From positions 3,129,001-3,193,000 of the forward strand of contig NZ_CP007031.1 in the NCBI RefSeq assembly GCF_000224005.2: DNA of 64,000 bases, given 5' to 3'. The position numbers were made by a program, and so were the translations under genes. Below are positions 48,384-57,001 of this stretch, one piece after another. Origin of the DNA: Marichromatium purpuratum 984. GTDB lineage: Bacteria; Pseudomonadota; Gammaproteobacteria; Chromatiales; Chromatiaceae. Each line of letters starts with the position of its first letter. The stretch's first letter is position 1. The notes beneath the pieces were generated by a model. It worked only from the letters and a program-made list of their open reading frames with translations, was not told the origin of the DNA and searched no databases.

Positions 48384-48959
48384 ATGAAGATCAGACCCGC
48401 CAGCCTGACCCTCGCCTCGGCCATTGCACTCGCCTCCGCCGGCCTCTCTCCGGTCGCGCTGGCCGAGCTGCGCGACGTGCCGGTGACCGGCGCCGCGGTC
48501 ACCACCGAGCTGACCGGCACCGTCGAGGTGGTCAACCTCGACAAGCGCATGCTCACCATCCGCACCCCCGAGGGCGAGTTCGTGGTGCTGCACGTCCCCG
48601 ACGAGGTGACCCGGCTCGATGAGGTCAAGATCGGCAACACCCTCAACGTCAGCAAGACCGAGGCGGTGCTGATCGACCTGCAGAAGGGCTCGGACGCCGG
48701 CACCGTCGGCATGACCAAGGAGCGCGAGGTGGCGCGCGACCCGGGGGCCAAGCCCGCCGGCGCCATCGTCGACACCCTCACCCTGTACGGCAAGATCGAG
48801 GCGGTCGACCGCGAGGCCGCGACCGTCACCGTGCGCGGCCCCAACCGCACCCTGGTGTTCACCGTCGAGGACCAGGCGCTGCTCGACAGCGTTGCCCCGG
48901 GTGACGGGGTGGTGGCCACCTATATCACCGCCATCGACGGCTTCGTCACCTTCGAATGA
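48384..48959 (+). CDS. Conserved-looking periplasmic protein of unknown function
   Basis: This 191-aa protein has a signal peptide (LTLASAIALASAGLSPVALA). Two similar small beta domains follow: residues ~45-95 (GTVEVVNLDKRMLTIRTPEG) and ~130-190 (GKIEAVDREAATVTVRGPN), each of the form x-G-x-(V/I)-E-x-V-(N/D)-x-(D/E)-x-x-x-x-T-(I/V). The repeat pattern suggests an internal duplication of an OB-like or DUF5666-like strand unit. AAGGAGAT precedes the ATG. Function unknown. Confidence 0.75.
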   Translation: MKIRPASLTLASAIALASAGLSPVALAELRDVPVTGAAVTTELTGTVEVVNLDKRMLTIRTPEGEFVVLHVPDEVTRLDEVKIGNTLNVSKTEAVLIDLQKGSDAGTVGMTKEREVARDPGAKPAGAIVDTLTLYGKIEAVDREAATVTVRGPNRTLVFTVEDQALLDSVAPGDGVVATYITAIDGFVTFE

Positions 48960-48993
48960 TCCCGCCGGCCGGGGCGCCGCCCCGGCCCCGAAC

Positions 48994-49878
48994 TCAGCCA
49001 GCGCCCTGCTGCATCCGCTCCAGGGCGCTGAGGATCGCCGCCGAGTCGAGTTCGCCGCCGTCGGCGGCGAGCAGCGTATCGAGATGGGCGGCGACCTGTG
49101 CGGCCAGCGGCAGTTCGAGCCCCTGCTCGCGCGCGCGCTCCTCGACCAGACGCATGTCCTTGCGGTGCAGCCGCGCCTTGAAGCCGGGCCGGTAGTCGCC
49201 GTCGAGCATGCGCTGACCGTGCAGCTCGAGCACCCGACTGGCGGCGAAGCCGCCGAGCAGCGCCTCGCGCACCCGCGCCGCGTCCACCCCGGAGGCACGC
49301 GCCAGCAGCAGCGCCTCAGCCACCGCGGCGATGGTGCCGCCGACCACCACCTGATTGCACGCCTTGCACACCTGCCCGGCGCCATGTTCCCCAATATGGA
49401 CGATGTTGGTGCCCAGCACCTCCAACAGCGGGCGCACCCGCGCAAACACCTCGGGGTCGCCGCCGACCATGATCGACAGCCGCCCCTCGCGCGCGCCGAC
49501 GTCGCCCCCCGAGACCGGGGCGTCGAGCATCGCCACCTCGCGCTCGGCCAGCCGCGCGGCGATGGCGCGGGTGGCCGAGGCCGAGATGGTGCTCATGTCG
49601 ATGACCACGGTGCCCGGTCGCGCGCCCTCGATCACCCCGTCGGGCCCGAGCAGCACCTGCTCGACATCCTCGGTGTCGGAGACGATGGTGAACACCACGT
49701 CGACCGCGCCCGCCAGCGCCGCCGGGCTCGCGCAGACCTCGGCGCCGGCCTCGCGCAACGGCGCCAGCGCCGTCTCGCGGCGCGCATACACCGCCAGCCG
49801 GTGACCGGCACGCAGCAGGTTCAGCGCCATCGGCGCGCCCATCAGGCCGAGGCCGATGAATCCAATCCGCTCTGTCAT
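48994..49878 (-). CDS. garR: 2-hydroxy-3-oxopropionate (tartronate semialdehyde) reductase
   Basis: The protein is 294 aa, in the beta-hydroxyacid dehydrogenase family. N-terminal Rossmann IGFIGLGLMGAPMALNLLRAG, substrate-binding DAPVSGGDVGAREGRLSIMVGG and the catalytic Lys in GQVCKACNQVVVGG are all present. It reduces tartronate semialdehyde to glycerate, so it fits with the glycolate oxidase genes upstream in photorespiratory or glyoxylate salvage. It overlaps glcF by 4 nt. Confidence 0.92.
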   Translation of the reverse strand: MTERIGFIGLGLMGAPMALNLLRAGHRLAVYARRETALAPLREAGAEVCASPAALAGAVDVVFTIVSDTEDVEQVLLGPDGVIEGARPGTVVIDMSTISASATRAIAARLAEREVAMLDAPVSGGDVGAREGRLSIMVGGDPEVFARVRPLLEVLGTNIVHIGEHGAGQVCKACNQVVVGGTIAAVAEALLLARASGVDAARVREALLGGFAASRVLELHGQRMLDGDYRPGFKARLHRKDMRLVEERAREQGLELPLAAQVAAHLDTLLAADGGELDSAAILSALERMQQGAG

Positions 49879-51113
49879 CTCTCAGGGGTCTCCTCGGGGG
49901 GCGCCGGGTCGAGCAGTTCCAGCCAGTGCACCACCGCCACCGAGGCGCCGGCGGCGAGCTGGAGCTGGCAGCCGACGTTGGCGGTGGCGATGAGCGCGGG
50001 CCGGCCGCCCTCCAGGGCGCCGAGCTTGTTCTCCAGCAGGCGGCGCGAGAGCGCCGGCTGGGTGATCGAATAGGTCCCGGCCGAGCCGCAGCACAGGTGC
50101 GCATCGGGCACCGGGACGAGGGTGAAGCCGAGACGCTCGAGCACCCCCTCGACCACGCCCTCGAGCCGCAGCACGTGCTGTTGGCTGCAGGGCGCGTGAT
50201 AGGCCAGCCGCCGCCCGGCGCCGGGTCGGCCCAACGGGGTCAGGTCGGTGGCGGCGAGCACCTCGGCCGGGTCGCGGGCGAGCGCGGCGACCCGCGCCGC
50301 CCGCTCGGCATAGTCCGGGTCGTCGGCCAACACCTCGCCGTACTCGCGCACCATGCTCGCACAACCGCTGGCGGTCACCAGGATCGCCTCGCAGCCGGAC
50401 TCGATCTCCGGCCACCAGGCGTCGATCGCCCGGCGCATCCGCGCCCGCCCGCCGGCCTGATCGTCGAGATGATACGCCAGCGCGCCGCAACAACCCGCCG
50501 CGGGCGCACCCACCAGCTCGATGCCGAGACGCGCGAACACCCGCGCCGCGGCGGCGTTGGTGCGCGGGGTCGCGCCCCCCTGCACGCAGCCCTCGAGCAC
50601 CAGCATCCGCCGCCCCAGGCCACGCGAGTCCGGCGACGCGCCCGGCGCGACCCGCGGCGGGATCCGCGCGGCCAGTCGCGCCGGCAACAACGGGCGCGCC
50701 AGCCGCCCGAGGGCGAGCAGCGTGCGCACCCGCCCCGCCCCCGAGAGACCGAGCACCAACGCCCGCCGCAGCAGACGCTGGTGCCAGGGACGGCGCACTT
50801 GGGCGGCGACCAGTCCCCGCCCGATCTCGGCCAGCCGCGCATAACGCACCCCCGAGGGGCAGGTGCGCTCGCAGGCGCGACAGCCGAGACAGCGATCGAG
50901 ATGGCGCTGCACCACGGCGGTGGCCGGCGCCCCCTCCATCACCCGCTTGATCTGATAGATGCGCCCGCGCGGCCCGTCGAGCTCGTCGCCGAGCAGCTGA
51001 TAGGTCGGACAGGTGGCGGTACAGAAGCCGCAGTGGACGCAGGCGCGGAGGATGGCGTCGGCCTCGCGACCGGCGGCGGTGTCGAGCAACTCGGGGAGCA
51101 GATCGGTACGCAT
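49875..51113 (-). CDS. glcF: Glycolate oxidase iron-sulfur subunit
   Basis: This 412-aa protein has two ferredoxin-type [4Fe-4S] motifs near the N-terminus (CVHCGFCTATCP at ~26 and CLGCRACERTCPSG at ~77) and two CCG domains (AGCCGALAYHL and LCCGSAGTYS), as in GlcF/LutA proteins. It shuttles electrons from glycolate oxidation to quinone. It is downstream of glcE and coupled to garR. No glcD is found in the window. Confidence 0.94.
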   Translation of the reverse strand: MRTDLLPELLDTAAGREADAILRACVHCGFCTATCPTYQLLGDELDGPRGRIYQIKRVMEGAPATAVVQRHLDRCLGCRACERTCPSGVRYARLAEIGRGLVAAQVRRPWHQRLLRRALVLGLSGAGRVRTLLALGRLARPLLPARLAARIPPRVAPGASPDSRGLGRRMLVLEGCVQGGATPRTNAAAARVFARLGIELVGAPAAGCCGALAYHLDDQAGGRARMRRAIDAWWPEIESGCEAILVTASGCASMVREYGEVLADDPDYAERAARVAALARDPAEVLAATDLTPLGRPGAGRRLAYHAPCSQQHVLRLEGVVEGVLERLGFTLVPVPDAHLCCGSAGTYSITQPALSRRLLENKLGALEGGRPALIATANVGCQLQLAAGASVAVVHWLELLDPAPPEETPER

Positions 51114-51144
51114 GCGGACTCCGGGTCAAGGCGGCGACGCCCCG

Positions 51145-52218
51145 CTAGAACTCGGCATGGAAGCGCCCCGGATTGAGGATGCCGTGGGGATCGAAGGCCT
51201 GCTTGAGGTTGCGATGCAGCGCAAGCAGCGACGGCGACAACGGGGTGAAGGGGGAGTGCATCGCCTCGCCGCCGCGAAAACAGGTCGCGTGTCCGCCGAG
51301 CCGCGCGGCCTCGGCGCGCACCACCTCCGCGGGGTGGGCCGCGCGCAGCCAGCGCTGCGCCCCACCCCACTCGATCAGCTGGGGGGCGTCGAGCGCCAGC
51401 GCCGGGGCGTGCGGCGGCAGCGAGAGCCGCCACAGCGGCGCGCCCGGCGCGGTGAAGAAGGGATGGCGCTGCTCACGGATCAGCGCGCCCCAGAAGTCCT
51501 CGGCCCGCCCCGGCTCGACGCGCTCGCCACCGATCTCGGCGGCGGCGGGCGCGAGCGCGCGCTCGGCCCCGGAGAGTCGCAGCCACAGCCGCTCGCCGTC
51601 GTGACAGCTCGCGCTCAGCGGCAGCGCTCGGCGCACCAGCGCGCGCAGCCGGGCGAGCGCCTCGTCACCGTCGCAGTCGAGCACCAGGGTGCGCACCGCC
51701 TCGGGGCGCGGCAGCACTTTGAGGCTGATGTCGAGGAGGATGCCGAGGGTGCCGAAGGCGCCGGTCATCAGCCGAGCGATGTCGTAACCGGCGACGTTCT
51801 TCATCACCGCGCCGCCGAAGCGCAGCACCTCGCCGCGCCCGGTGAGCACCCGCGCGCCGAGCACCAGATCGCGCGCCGCCCCGGCATGGGGGCGCGCCGG
51901 GCCCGAGAGGCCACAGGCGATGGTGCCGCCGAGGGTGGCGCCGGGGCCGAAGTGCGGCGGCTCGAAGGGCAGACACTGCCCGGCCTCGGCGAGCGCCGTC
52001 TCGATCTCACGCAGCGGGGTGCCGGCGCGGGCGGTGAGGGTGAGTTCGCGCGGCTGGTGGTCGAGGATGCCGCAATGCCCGGCGAGCGCGAGCGGACGGC
52101 CCGCGCAGCGCCGACCGAGAAAGTCCTTGGTGCCGCCGCCACGCAGACACAGCGGCGTGGTGGCGGCGATCGCCGCGGTCACGCTGGCGCACAGCTCGGC
52201 GGTCAGGTCCTGGCTCAT
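51145..52218 (-). CDS. glcE: Glycolate oxidase FAD-binding subunit
   Basis: This 357-aa PCMH-type FAD protein has PLCLRGGGTKDFLGR, LTARAGTPLREIETALAEAG, FGPGATLGGTIACGLSGPAR and GAVMKNVAGYDIARLMTGAFG, the standard GlcE text. The C-terminal FDPHGILNPGRF is also typical. ATG 52218 (MSQDLTAELC) is preferred over an unconserved extension. It precedes glcF by 31 nt. The catalytic GlcD partner is not adjacent; the next gene upstream is ruvA. Confidence 0.94.
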   Translation of the reverse strand: MSQDLTAELCASVTAAIAATTPLCLRGGGTKDFLGRRCAGRPLALAGHCGILDHQPRELTLTARAGTPLREIETALAEAGQCLPFEPPHFGPGATLGGTIACGLSGPARPHAGAARDLVLGARVLTGRGEVLRFGGAVMKNVAGYDIARLMTGAFGTLGILLDISLKVLPRPEAVRTLVLDCDGDEALARLRALVRRALPLSASCHDGERLWLRLSGAERALAPAAAEIGGERVEPGRAEDFWGALIREQRHPFFTAPGAPLWRLSLPPHAPALALDAPQLIEWGGAQRWLRAAHPAEVVRAEAARLGGHATCFRGGEAMHSPFTPLSPSLLALHRNLKQAFDPHGILNPGRFHAEF

Positions 52219-52310
52219 CCGGTGGCCTCGCGCATCCCTGGTCGTCGTCGCAACGACCGACGATGGGATCGGGCGCGTTGACCGCACCCGATCGACGATG
52301 CCCCCTTAGA

Positions 52311-52913
52311 TCAGGCCGGATTCACCGATCGCAATGCCACGCGGATGATCTCCTCGGAGGTCTTGGCGCCGTCGTCGGCGGCGCGCGCCATGCGCGTCGC
52401 ATCGGCCGGACGGAAGCCGAGCGCGACCAGGGCGCTGACCGCGTCGGCGAGCGCCTGGTCGGTACCGGGAGCGCTCTCGCCCGCAGCCCCGGCGAGGGCC
52501 GGGGTGAGGGTCGCCTCGAGCCGGTCGCGCATCTCCACCACCAGGCGCTGGGCGGTCTTCTTGCCGATCCCGGGGAGTTTGGTGAGGGCGGCGACGTCCT
52601 CGTACTCGACACACTGGGCGAAGCGCGCCGCGTCCATCCCCGAGAGGATCGCCAGCGCCATCCGCGCACCCACCCCGCTGACCTTGAGCAGGTTGCGAAA
52701 CAGCGCCCGGTCCGACTCACGGACGAAGCCGTAGAGCACCTGGGCGTCCTCGCGCACCGCCAGGTGGGTGATCAGGGTGACCGTCTCGCCCACCGTCGGC
52801 AGCTCGTAGAAGGTCGACATCGGCGCCTCGAGTTCATAGCCGACGCCACCGACGTCGAGCATCAGCCGGGGCGGCTGCTTGTGGACCAGCTGTCCACGCA
52901 AACGTCCGATCAT
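52311..52913 (-). CDS. ruvA: Holliday junction DNA helicase subunit RuvA
   Basis: The protein is 200 aa. The N-terminal OB domain (MIGRLRGQLVHKQPPRLMLDVGGVGYELE) is followed by paired helix-hairpin-helix motifs (LLKVSGVGARMALAIL, LTKLPGIGKKTAQRLVVEM) and the C-terminal RuvB-binding domain (ALVALGFRPADATRMARA). It binds four-way junctions during recombination repair. It starts 4 nt after ruvC stops. ruvB does not follow. Confidence 0.96.
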   Translation of the reverse strand: MIGRLRGQLVHKQPPRLMLDVGGVGYELEAPMSTFYELPTVGETVTLITHLAVREDAQVLYGFVRESDRALFRNLLKVSGVGARMALAILSGMDAARFAQCVEYEDVAALTKLPGIGKKTAQRLVVEMRDRLEATLTPALAGAAGESAPGTDQALADAVSALVALGFRPADATRMARAADDGAKTSEEIIRVALRSVNPA

Positions 52914-52917
52914 GGGT

Positions 52918-53469
52918 TCAGGGTCTCCAGTCGCGCCAGGAGGCGGCCATGCGCTTGCGCCCGGGGATGCCCATCGAGTGGGCGTGACAGAGCGCGATGG
53001 CGAGCGCATCGGCCTCGTCCTCGCCGGGCGGGGTGTCCATGCTCAGCAGGATCTGCACCATGTGCTGAACCTGCGACTTCTGCGCCCCGCCGGTACCGAC
53101 CACCGCCAGCTTGACCGACTTGGGGCTGTATTCGTGCACCGACAGCTCGCCGCGCAGCGCCGCGCACAGCGCCGCGCCGCGCGCCTGACCGAGCTTGAGC
53201 GCGGCGCTGGGATCGCGGGCGAAGATCAGCTGCTCGACGGCCAACTCGTGCGGACGATGATCGAGCACCAGCTGCTCGATCTCGTCGAAGATCAGTCGCA
53301 ACCGGTCCGGCCAGGGGGCCTTGTCGACACGGATGCAACCGCTGGCCACGCGGCGGCTGTGGTGACCGTCGGTGTCGATGATGCCGTAGCCGGTGAAGCG
53401 CGAGCCCGGATCGATGCCGAGGATACGGTGCGCCAGACGCGGCGGGGCCGAGCGGGGGGCACGGGCCAT
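52918..53469 (-). CDS. ruvC: Crossover junction endodeoxyribonuclease RuvC
   Basis: This 183-aa RNase H-fold resolvase has the acidic residues ILGIDPGSRFTGYGII, the LAVEQLIFARDP Glu and the late DEADALAIALCHAH pair. It cuts Holliday junctions bound by RuvA and RuvB. ATG 53469 adds a short basic N-terminus (MARAPRSAPPRLAH) before the family core; a start closer to the core is possible but no better codon is seen. Confidence 0.96.
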   Translation of the reverse strand: MARAPRSAPPRLAHRILGIDPGSRFTGYGIIDTDGHHSRRVASGCIRVDKAPWPDRLRLIFDEIEQLVLDHRPHELAVEQLIFARDPSAALKLGQARGAALCAALRGELSVHEYSPKSVKLAVVGTGGAQKSQVQHMVQILLSMDTPPGEDEADALAIALCHAHSMGIPGRKRMAASWRDWRP

Positions 53470-53498
53470 GGCGTCAGCGCTCCCGGAGGCGCACCGGC

Positions 53499-54248
53499 TC
53501 AGGCATCGAGCGCCGCCATGATCTCGTCGGAGATCTCGGCGTTGTGATAGACCTCCTGGACGTCGTCGAGGTCCTCGAGCGTGTCGATCATCTTCAGCAG
53601 CTTCTCGGCGGTGTCGCGATCGAGTTCGGCCGAGGTCGAAGCGTTGAAGGTAACCTCGGCGACCTCGGTATCGAAGCCGGCGGCGATCAGTGCGTCCTTG
53701 ACCTCGGAGAAGGCCTCAGGGGCGGTGATCACGTCGAGCGAGGCATCGTCGTTGGTGACCACGTCATCGGCCCCGGCCTCGATCGCCGCCTCCATCACCG
53801 CGTCCTCGTCGCTCCCCGGCTGGAAGCTGATGATCCCCTGCTTGGTAAACAGATAGGCCACCGAGCCGTCGGTGCCGAGGTTGCCGCCGTGCTTGGTGAA
53901 GGCGTGACGGACCTCGGAAGCGGTGCGGTTGCGGTTGTCGGACATGCAGTCGACCATCACCGCGACGCCACCCGGACCATAACCTTCGTAGCGGATCTCC
54001 TCGTAGTTGTCGCCCTCGGTGCCGCCGGCACCACGCTTGATCGCGCGCTCGACGGTATCGCGCGGCATGTTGGCGCCGAAGGCCTTGTCCATCGCCAAAC
54101 GCAGGCGCGGATTGGCCGCCGGATCGCCGCCACCGGCGCGCGCCGCGACCGTGACCTCGCGGATCAGCTTGGTCCAGATCTTACCGCGACGCTTGTCCTG
54201 CGCGGCCTTGCGGTGCTTGATATTGGCCCATTTGCTGTGACCTGCCAT
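53499..54248 (-). CDS. yebC: YebC/PmpR-family regulatory protein
   Basis: This 249-aa protein begins [21 protein letters not shown], the invariant family start, with [30 protein letters not shown] and [18 protein letters not shown] downstream. YebC proteins are long known as putative regulators; recent work links them to translation of proline-rich stretches. It heads yebC-ruvC-ruvA, a common gammaproteobacterial order. Confidence 0.95.
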   Translation of the reverse strand: MAGHSKWANIKHRKAAQDKRRGKIWTKLIREVTVAARAGGGDPAANPRLRLAMDKAFGANMPRDTVERAIKRGAGGTEGDNYEEIRYEGYGPGGVAVMVDCMSDNRNRTASEVRHAFTKHGGNLGTDGSVAYLFTKQGIISFQPGSDEDAVMEAAIEAGADDVVTNDDASLDVITAPEAFSEVKDALIAAGFDTEVAEVTFNASTSAELDRDTAEKLLKMIDTLEDLDDVQEVYHNAEISDEIMAALDA

Positions 54249-54417
54249 CGATTGGGTTGCTCCTGAAGCTGAATACTGGGCCGATATTCTAACATTCGGC
54301 GCCGATCGGACGTTAAGCGCACCTCTGCGACGGACCATTCGAGTGCCACGCGAGGGGCGGAACTCAGCCCGCGAGACAAGCACGAATCGTGCGCTCTAAA
54401 TCACTCCAGACTTAGGC
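54249..54417. other. Divergent upstream region of yebC and the pilus operon
   Basis: This non-coding stretch separates yebC from the plus-strand promoter at 54418. I see no gene. Together with 54562-54794, in which no reliable frame is seen either, it makes the yebC-to-pilin gap 546 nt. Confidence 0.4.
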
Positions 54418-54423
54418 TATACT
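54418..54423 (+). promoter_or_regulatory. -10 element upstream of structured RNA and pilus operon
   Basis: TATACT matches 5/6 of the sigma70 -10 consensus. Transcription would start near 54430, 26 nt before the structured element. The -35 (TCTAAA at 17-nt spacing) is weak, suggesting activator dependence. Confidence 0.4.
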
Positions 54424-54455
54424 CAGACGCGCAAACAGCTGGCTTCAGCCCGCCC

Positions 54456-54561
54456 GGCAGGGATCAGACACCCTCGCTCGCGGTATGACTCGCGACCTTG
54501 CGGGGTCGAGGCAATGCTTCGTTGCTTGCCGACAGAGAGCGAGGGCAATCAGACCCTTGCC
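54456..54561 (+). ncRNA. Candidate structured RNA (leader or sRNA) with symmetric AUCAGA internal loop
   Basis: The outer helix pairs GGCAGGG (54456-54462) with CCCTTGCC (54554-54561). The inner 9-bp helix pairs CCCTCGCTC (54471-54479) with GAGCGAGGG (54537-54545). Between the helices both strands carry ATCAGA, giving a symmetric internal loop. Inside are hairpins GGCAA..TTGCC (54510-54530) and GACC/GGTC (54494-54507), or alternatively TCGCG/CGCGA (54478-54495). It lies 234 nt before the first pilin gene in the same direction. I do not recognise a known RNA family. Confidence 0.5.
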
Positions 54562-54794
54562 ACAGGATGATGTGATGCACACGCGCCGGAATCAGACTGA
54601 CGATCCGTCGTCGCCCCTCCAGCCGGGCACTCCCAAGCCAAGGTATCCACGCCACATCCCTGTCTCCCGCCAGATGCGCGACACAGCGCCAGGAAGACCT
54701 CGCTCGTCACCGCAGCGAGTACACGTTACTTGTTACCGGACGGCTGACGCACCGCCCGGATGAGGCCGGTCCGAGTCTCCCGGCCATCCCCACA

Positions 54795-55640
54795 ATGACA
54801 ACGACAGTGAGAACGAAGATGTCGGGTTCCAGATCCTCTATGCGCGGCTTCACCCTGGTGGAGATGTCGCTGGTGCTGGTGGTGATCGGGCTGATCCTCG
54901 GCGCCGTATCCATCGGGCGCGACATGCAGCGCAGCGCCGAGTACGTGAAGATCAAGCAGAAGTTCGTCGACCAGTGGGTCTCGGCCTACAACAACCACTA
55001 CTCGCGCACCGGAGTGGTGGTCGGCGACGACCAGACCGCGCCGCGCTACATGGTCAATGGCACCAACTACAACAGCGGCGCGACCTCGGGCTCGACCATC
55101 TCGGGCGGCGACATGTCGGGCGTCACCGCCCCCGGCGCGATCTGCGAGGGTGCGCGCCCGACCACCCAGGCCGCGGCCGGCGCCGGGCAGGCGGCCGACA
55201 GCAACGTCTCGCTGCATCAGCAGATGCTGCGCCACGGCATCCAGCTGCCGCCGGGACGTGCCGAGGGCTTCGAGGATCGCTACGTCTATCTCGACACCAA
55301 CGGCAACCCGCAGGAGATCCAGATCTGCTTCCAGTGGAACCCACCCGGCGCAGCCAGCGGCGAGCCCTCGGGCAACGTCATGGTGATCACCGGGCTGACC
55401 CCGGACCTGGCGCGCGCGCTCGACCAGATGATCGACGGCAAGGCCGACGCCCGCGAGGGGGTGTTCCGCCAGGAGAACATCGGCGCACGCACTGGCAGCT
55501 CCCGGGTGCCGCAGAGCGAGTGGCAGGGCAACAACACCTTCGAGATCGCCGCGGCGAACCCCGACGAGGCCAGCGAGGGCGACCGCGAGGACGAGGACCA
55601 GGTGATGACCCTGGTCGCCCACTACAAGATGAACCAGTGA
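54795..55640 (+). CDS. Type IV pilin-like / pseudopilin protein, copy 1
   Basis: The protein is 281 aa. After a 16-residue positively charged leader ending in MRG, the cleavage site is G|FTLVEMSLVLVVIGLILG with Glu5, as needed for prepilin peptidase. The mature protein is long for a pilin. Its C-terminal part has RAEGFEDRYVYLDTNGNPQE, ICFQWNPPG and GLTPDLARALDQMIDGKADA, shared with the next gene. Starts at ATG 54795, 54819 or 54840 are possible. It heads a pilus assembly operon. Confidence 0.8.
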   Translation: MTTTVRTKMSGSRSSMRGFTLVEMSLVLVVIGLILGAVSIGRDMQRSAEYVKIKQKFVDQWVSAYNNHYSRTGVVVGDDQTAPRYMVNGTNYNSGATSGSTISGGDMSGVTAPGAICEGARPTTQAAAGAGQAADSNVSLHQQMLRHGIQLPPGRAEGFEDRYVYLDTNGNPQEIQICFQWNPPGAASGEPSGNVMVITGLTPDLARALDQMIDGKADAREGVFRQENIGARTGSSRVPQSEWQGNNTFEIAAANPDEASEGDREDEDQVMTLVAHYKMNQ

Positions 55641-55672
55641 CGCGCCCCGGCGTACCTCGGTGGAGTAACGCA

Positions 55673-56503
55673 ATGCAGCAGCGCACCCCCGCCGCCCGGC
55701 GCGCACAGGGCGGCTTCACCCTGGTCGAGCTGACCGTGGTGCTGGTGGTCATCGGCATGATCCTCGGCGGCATCGCCATCTCCAAGGACATCGTCCGCGA
55801 GGCCCAGTCGAAGCGCATCTTCCAGTTCGTCACCGGCTGGAAGCGCGCCTACGACATCCACTTCCAGCGCACCGGCGTGGTGATCGGCGACAGCCAGATC
55901 GCCCCGACCTACATGGTCAGCGGCGCCGACGCCAGGCTCAACAACCGCTACGGCCAGGTCGCCGGCATCCCCGCCAACTACAGCCGCACCGGCCAGCGGC
56001 TGTGTCATGGGCAGGGCTACCCGGCCAACTCGGTCGGGCTCGGCGACCCCGCAGCGCTCTCCGAGCAGAACCTCCACCACCTGATGGAACGCGTCGGCAT
56101 CGCCATGCCGGCCGGACGCGCCGAGGGGCAGGAGGACCGTTATCTCTACACCGACAGCAACGGCAACCCGGTGGAGGTGCAGATCTGCTTCCAGTGGAAC
56201 CCCGACGGCACCGCCAGCGGCTCGGGCAACGTGATGGTGCTGCGCGGGCTCACCCCGGATCTGGCGCGCAGCCTCGACCAGATGATCGACGGTGCGCCGG
56301 ACGCGCGCGAGGGCCGCTTCCGCGAGCAGACCACCCTGAGCAACCATACCCAGACCAACGTCCGTGAGCCCGGCTACGAATGGGGCGGCAACAACACCTT
56401 CCGTCGTGACAGCGGCCTCGCCGCCACCGCCGAGGACATCGGCGAGAACCGCGACGAGGACGCAGTGATGCTGCTGACCGCACACTGGCGGATGGACCAA
56501 TGA
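55673..56503 (+). CDS. Type IV pilin-like / pseudopilin protein, copy 2
   Basis: The protein is 276 aa. The leader ends in QGG, with cleavage G|FTLVELTVVLVVIGMILG (Glu5 present). It shares with copy 1 the blocks RAEGQEDRYLYTDSNGNPVE, ICFQWNPDG and GLTPDLARSLDQMIDGAPDA, and NNTF near the end, so the two are tandem paralogues. GGAG precedes ATG 55673. The ending MRMDQ-like HWRMDQ parallels HYKMNQ in copy 1. Presumed major or minor subunit of the extracellular or periplasmic filament. Confidence 0.82.
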   Translation: MQQRTPAARRAQGGFTLVELTVVLVVIGMILGGIAISKDIVREAQSKRIFQFVTGWKRAYDIHFQRTGVVIGDSQIAPTYMVSGADARLNNRYGQVAGIPANYSRTGQRLCHGQGYPANSVGLGDPAALSEQNLHHLMERVGIAMPAGRAEGQEDRYLYTDSNGNPVEVQICFQWNPDGTASGSGNVMVLRGLTPDLARSLDQMIDGAPDAREGRFREQTTLSNHTQTNVREPGYEWGGNNTFRRDSGLAATAEDIGENRDEDAVMLLTAHWRMDQ

Positions 56504-56979
56504 CCCGGATCTCGATCAGCGGCACCACCCAGACCGCGCTCACCCTCGGCGCGGCCCTGCTGCTGGCCGCCGGCTCCTGGTACGCGAGCAGCGCCCAACA
56601 GCGCTTGCAACAGGCCAGATACGACGACCAGAGCGCACGCCAGACGCTCTCCAGCGCCGCCGGTGGGCTGGCCACGCTGGAGCGCTGGGAGCAGGCGGCG
56701 GCCGACTTCGAGCGCTGGCGACCGGTGATCGAGGCGCAGTCACTGCGCCGTTCCGACTGGAGCGAGCGCCTGCTGCGGGTGGAGAACCGGATGCTCTCGC
56801 GCCAGCAGGTCGACGCCTATCTGCTGAGCACCGCGCCCGACGCCGACGGCTTCTTCATCACCGACGCGCTGAGCATCCGCGCCAATGGTGGCGAGCCGGG
56901 GTTGTTCACCCGCGATCAGGACGACGACGGTCCTCAGGCGCTGCAGTTCACCCTGCTCGGCACCTACTACTCCCGCTAA
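56500..56979 (+). CDS. Small bitopic assembly protein, PilO/GspM-like
   Basis: The protein is 159 aa. One membrane helix (TALTLGAALLLAAGSWYASS) is followed by a coiled coil (QQRLQQARYDDQSARQTLSS) and a small periplasmic domain ending QALQFTLLGTYYSR. This is the layout of PilO or GspM-type inner-membrane assembly proteins, but sequence identity is too weak to name it. It overlaps copy 2 by 4 nt and is followed by the PilM-PilN-like gene. Confidence 0.65.
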   Translation: MTRISISGTTQTALTLGAALLLAAGSWYASSAQQRLQQARYDDQSARQTLSSAAGGLATLERWEQAAADFERWRPVIEAQSLRRSDWSERLLRVENRMLSRQQVDAYLLSTAPDADGFFITDALSIRANGGEPGLFTRDQDDDGPQALQFTLLGTYYSR

Positions 56980-57001
56980 CCCCGACCAGGAGTCCACCGT
57001 C

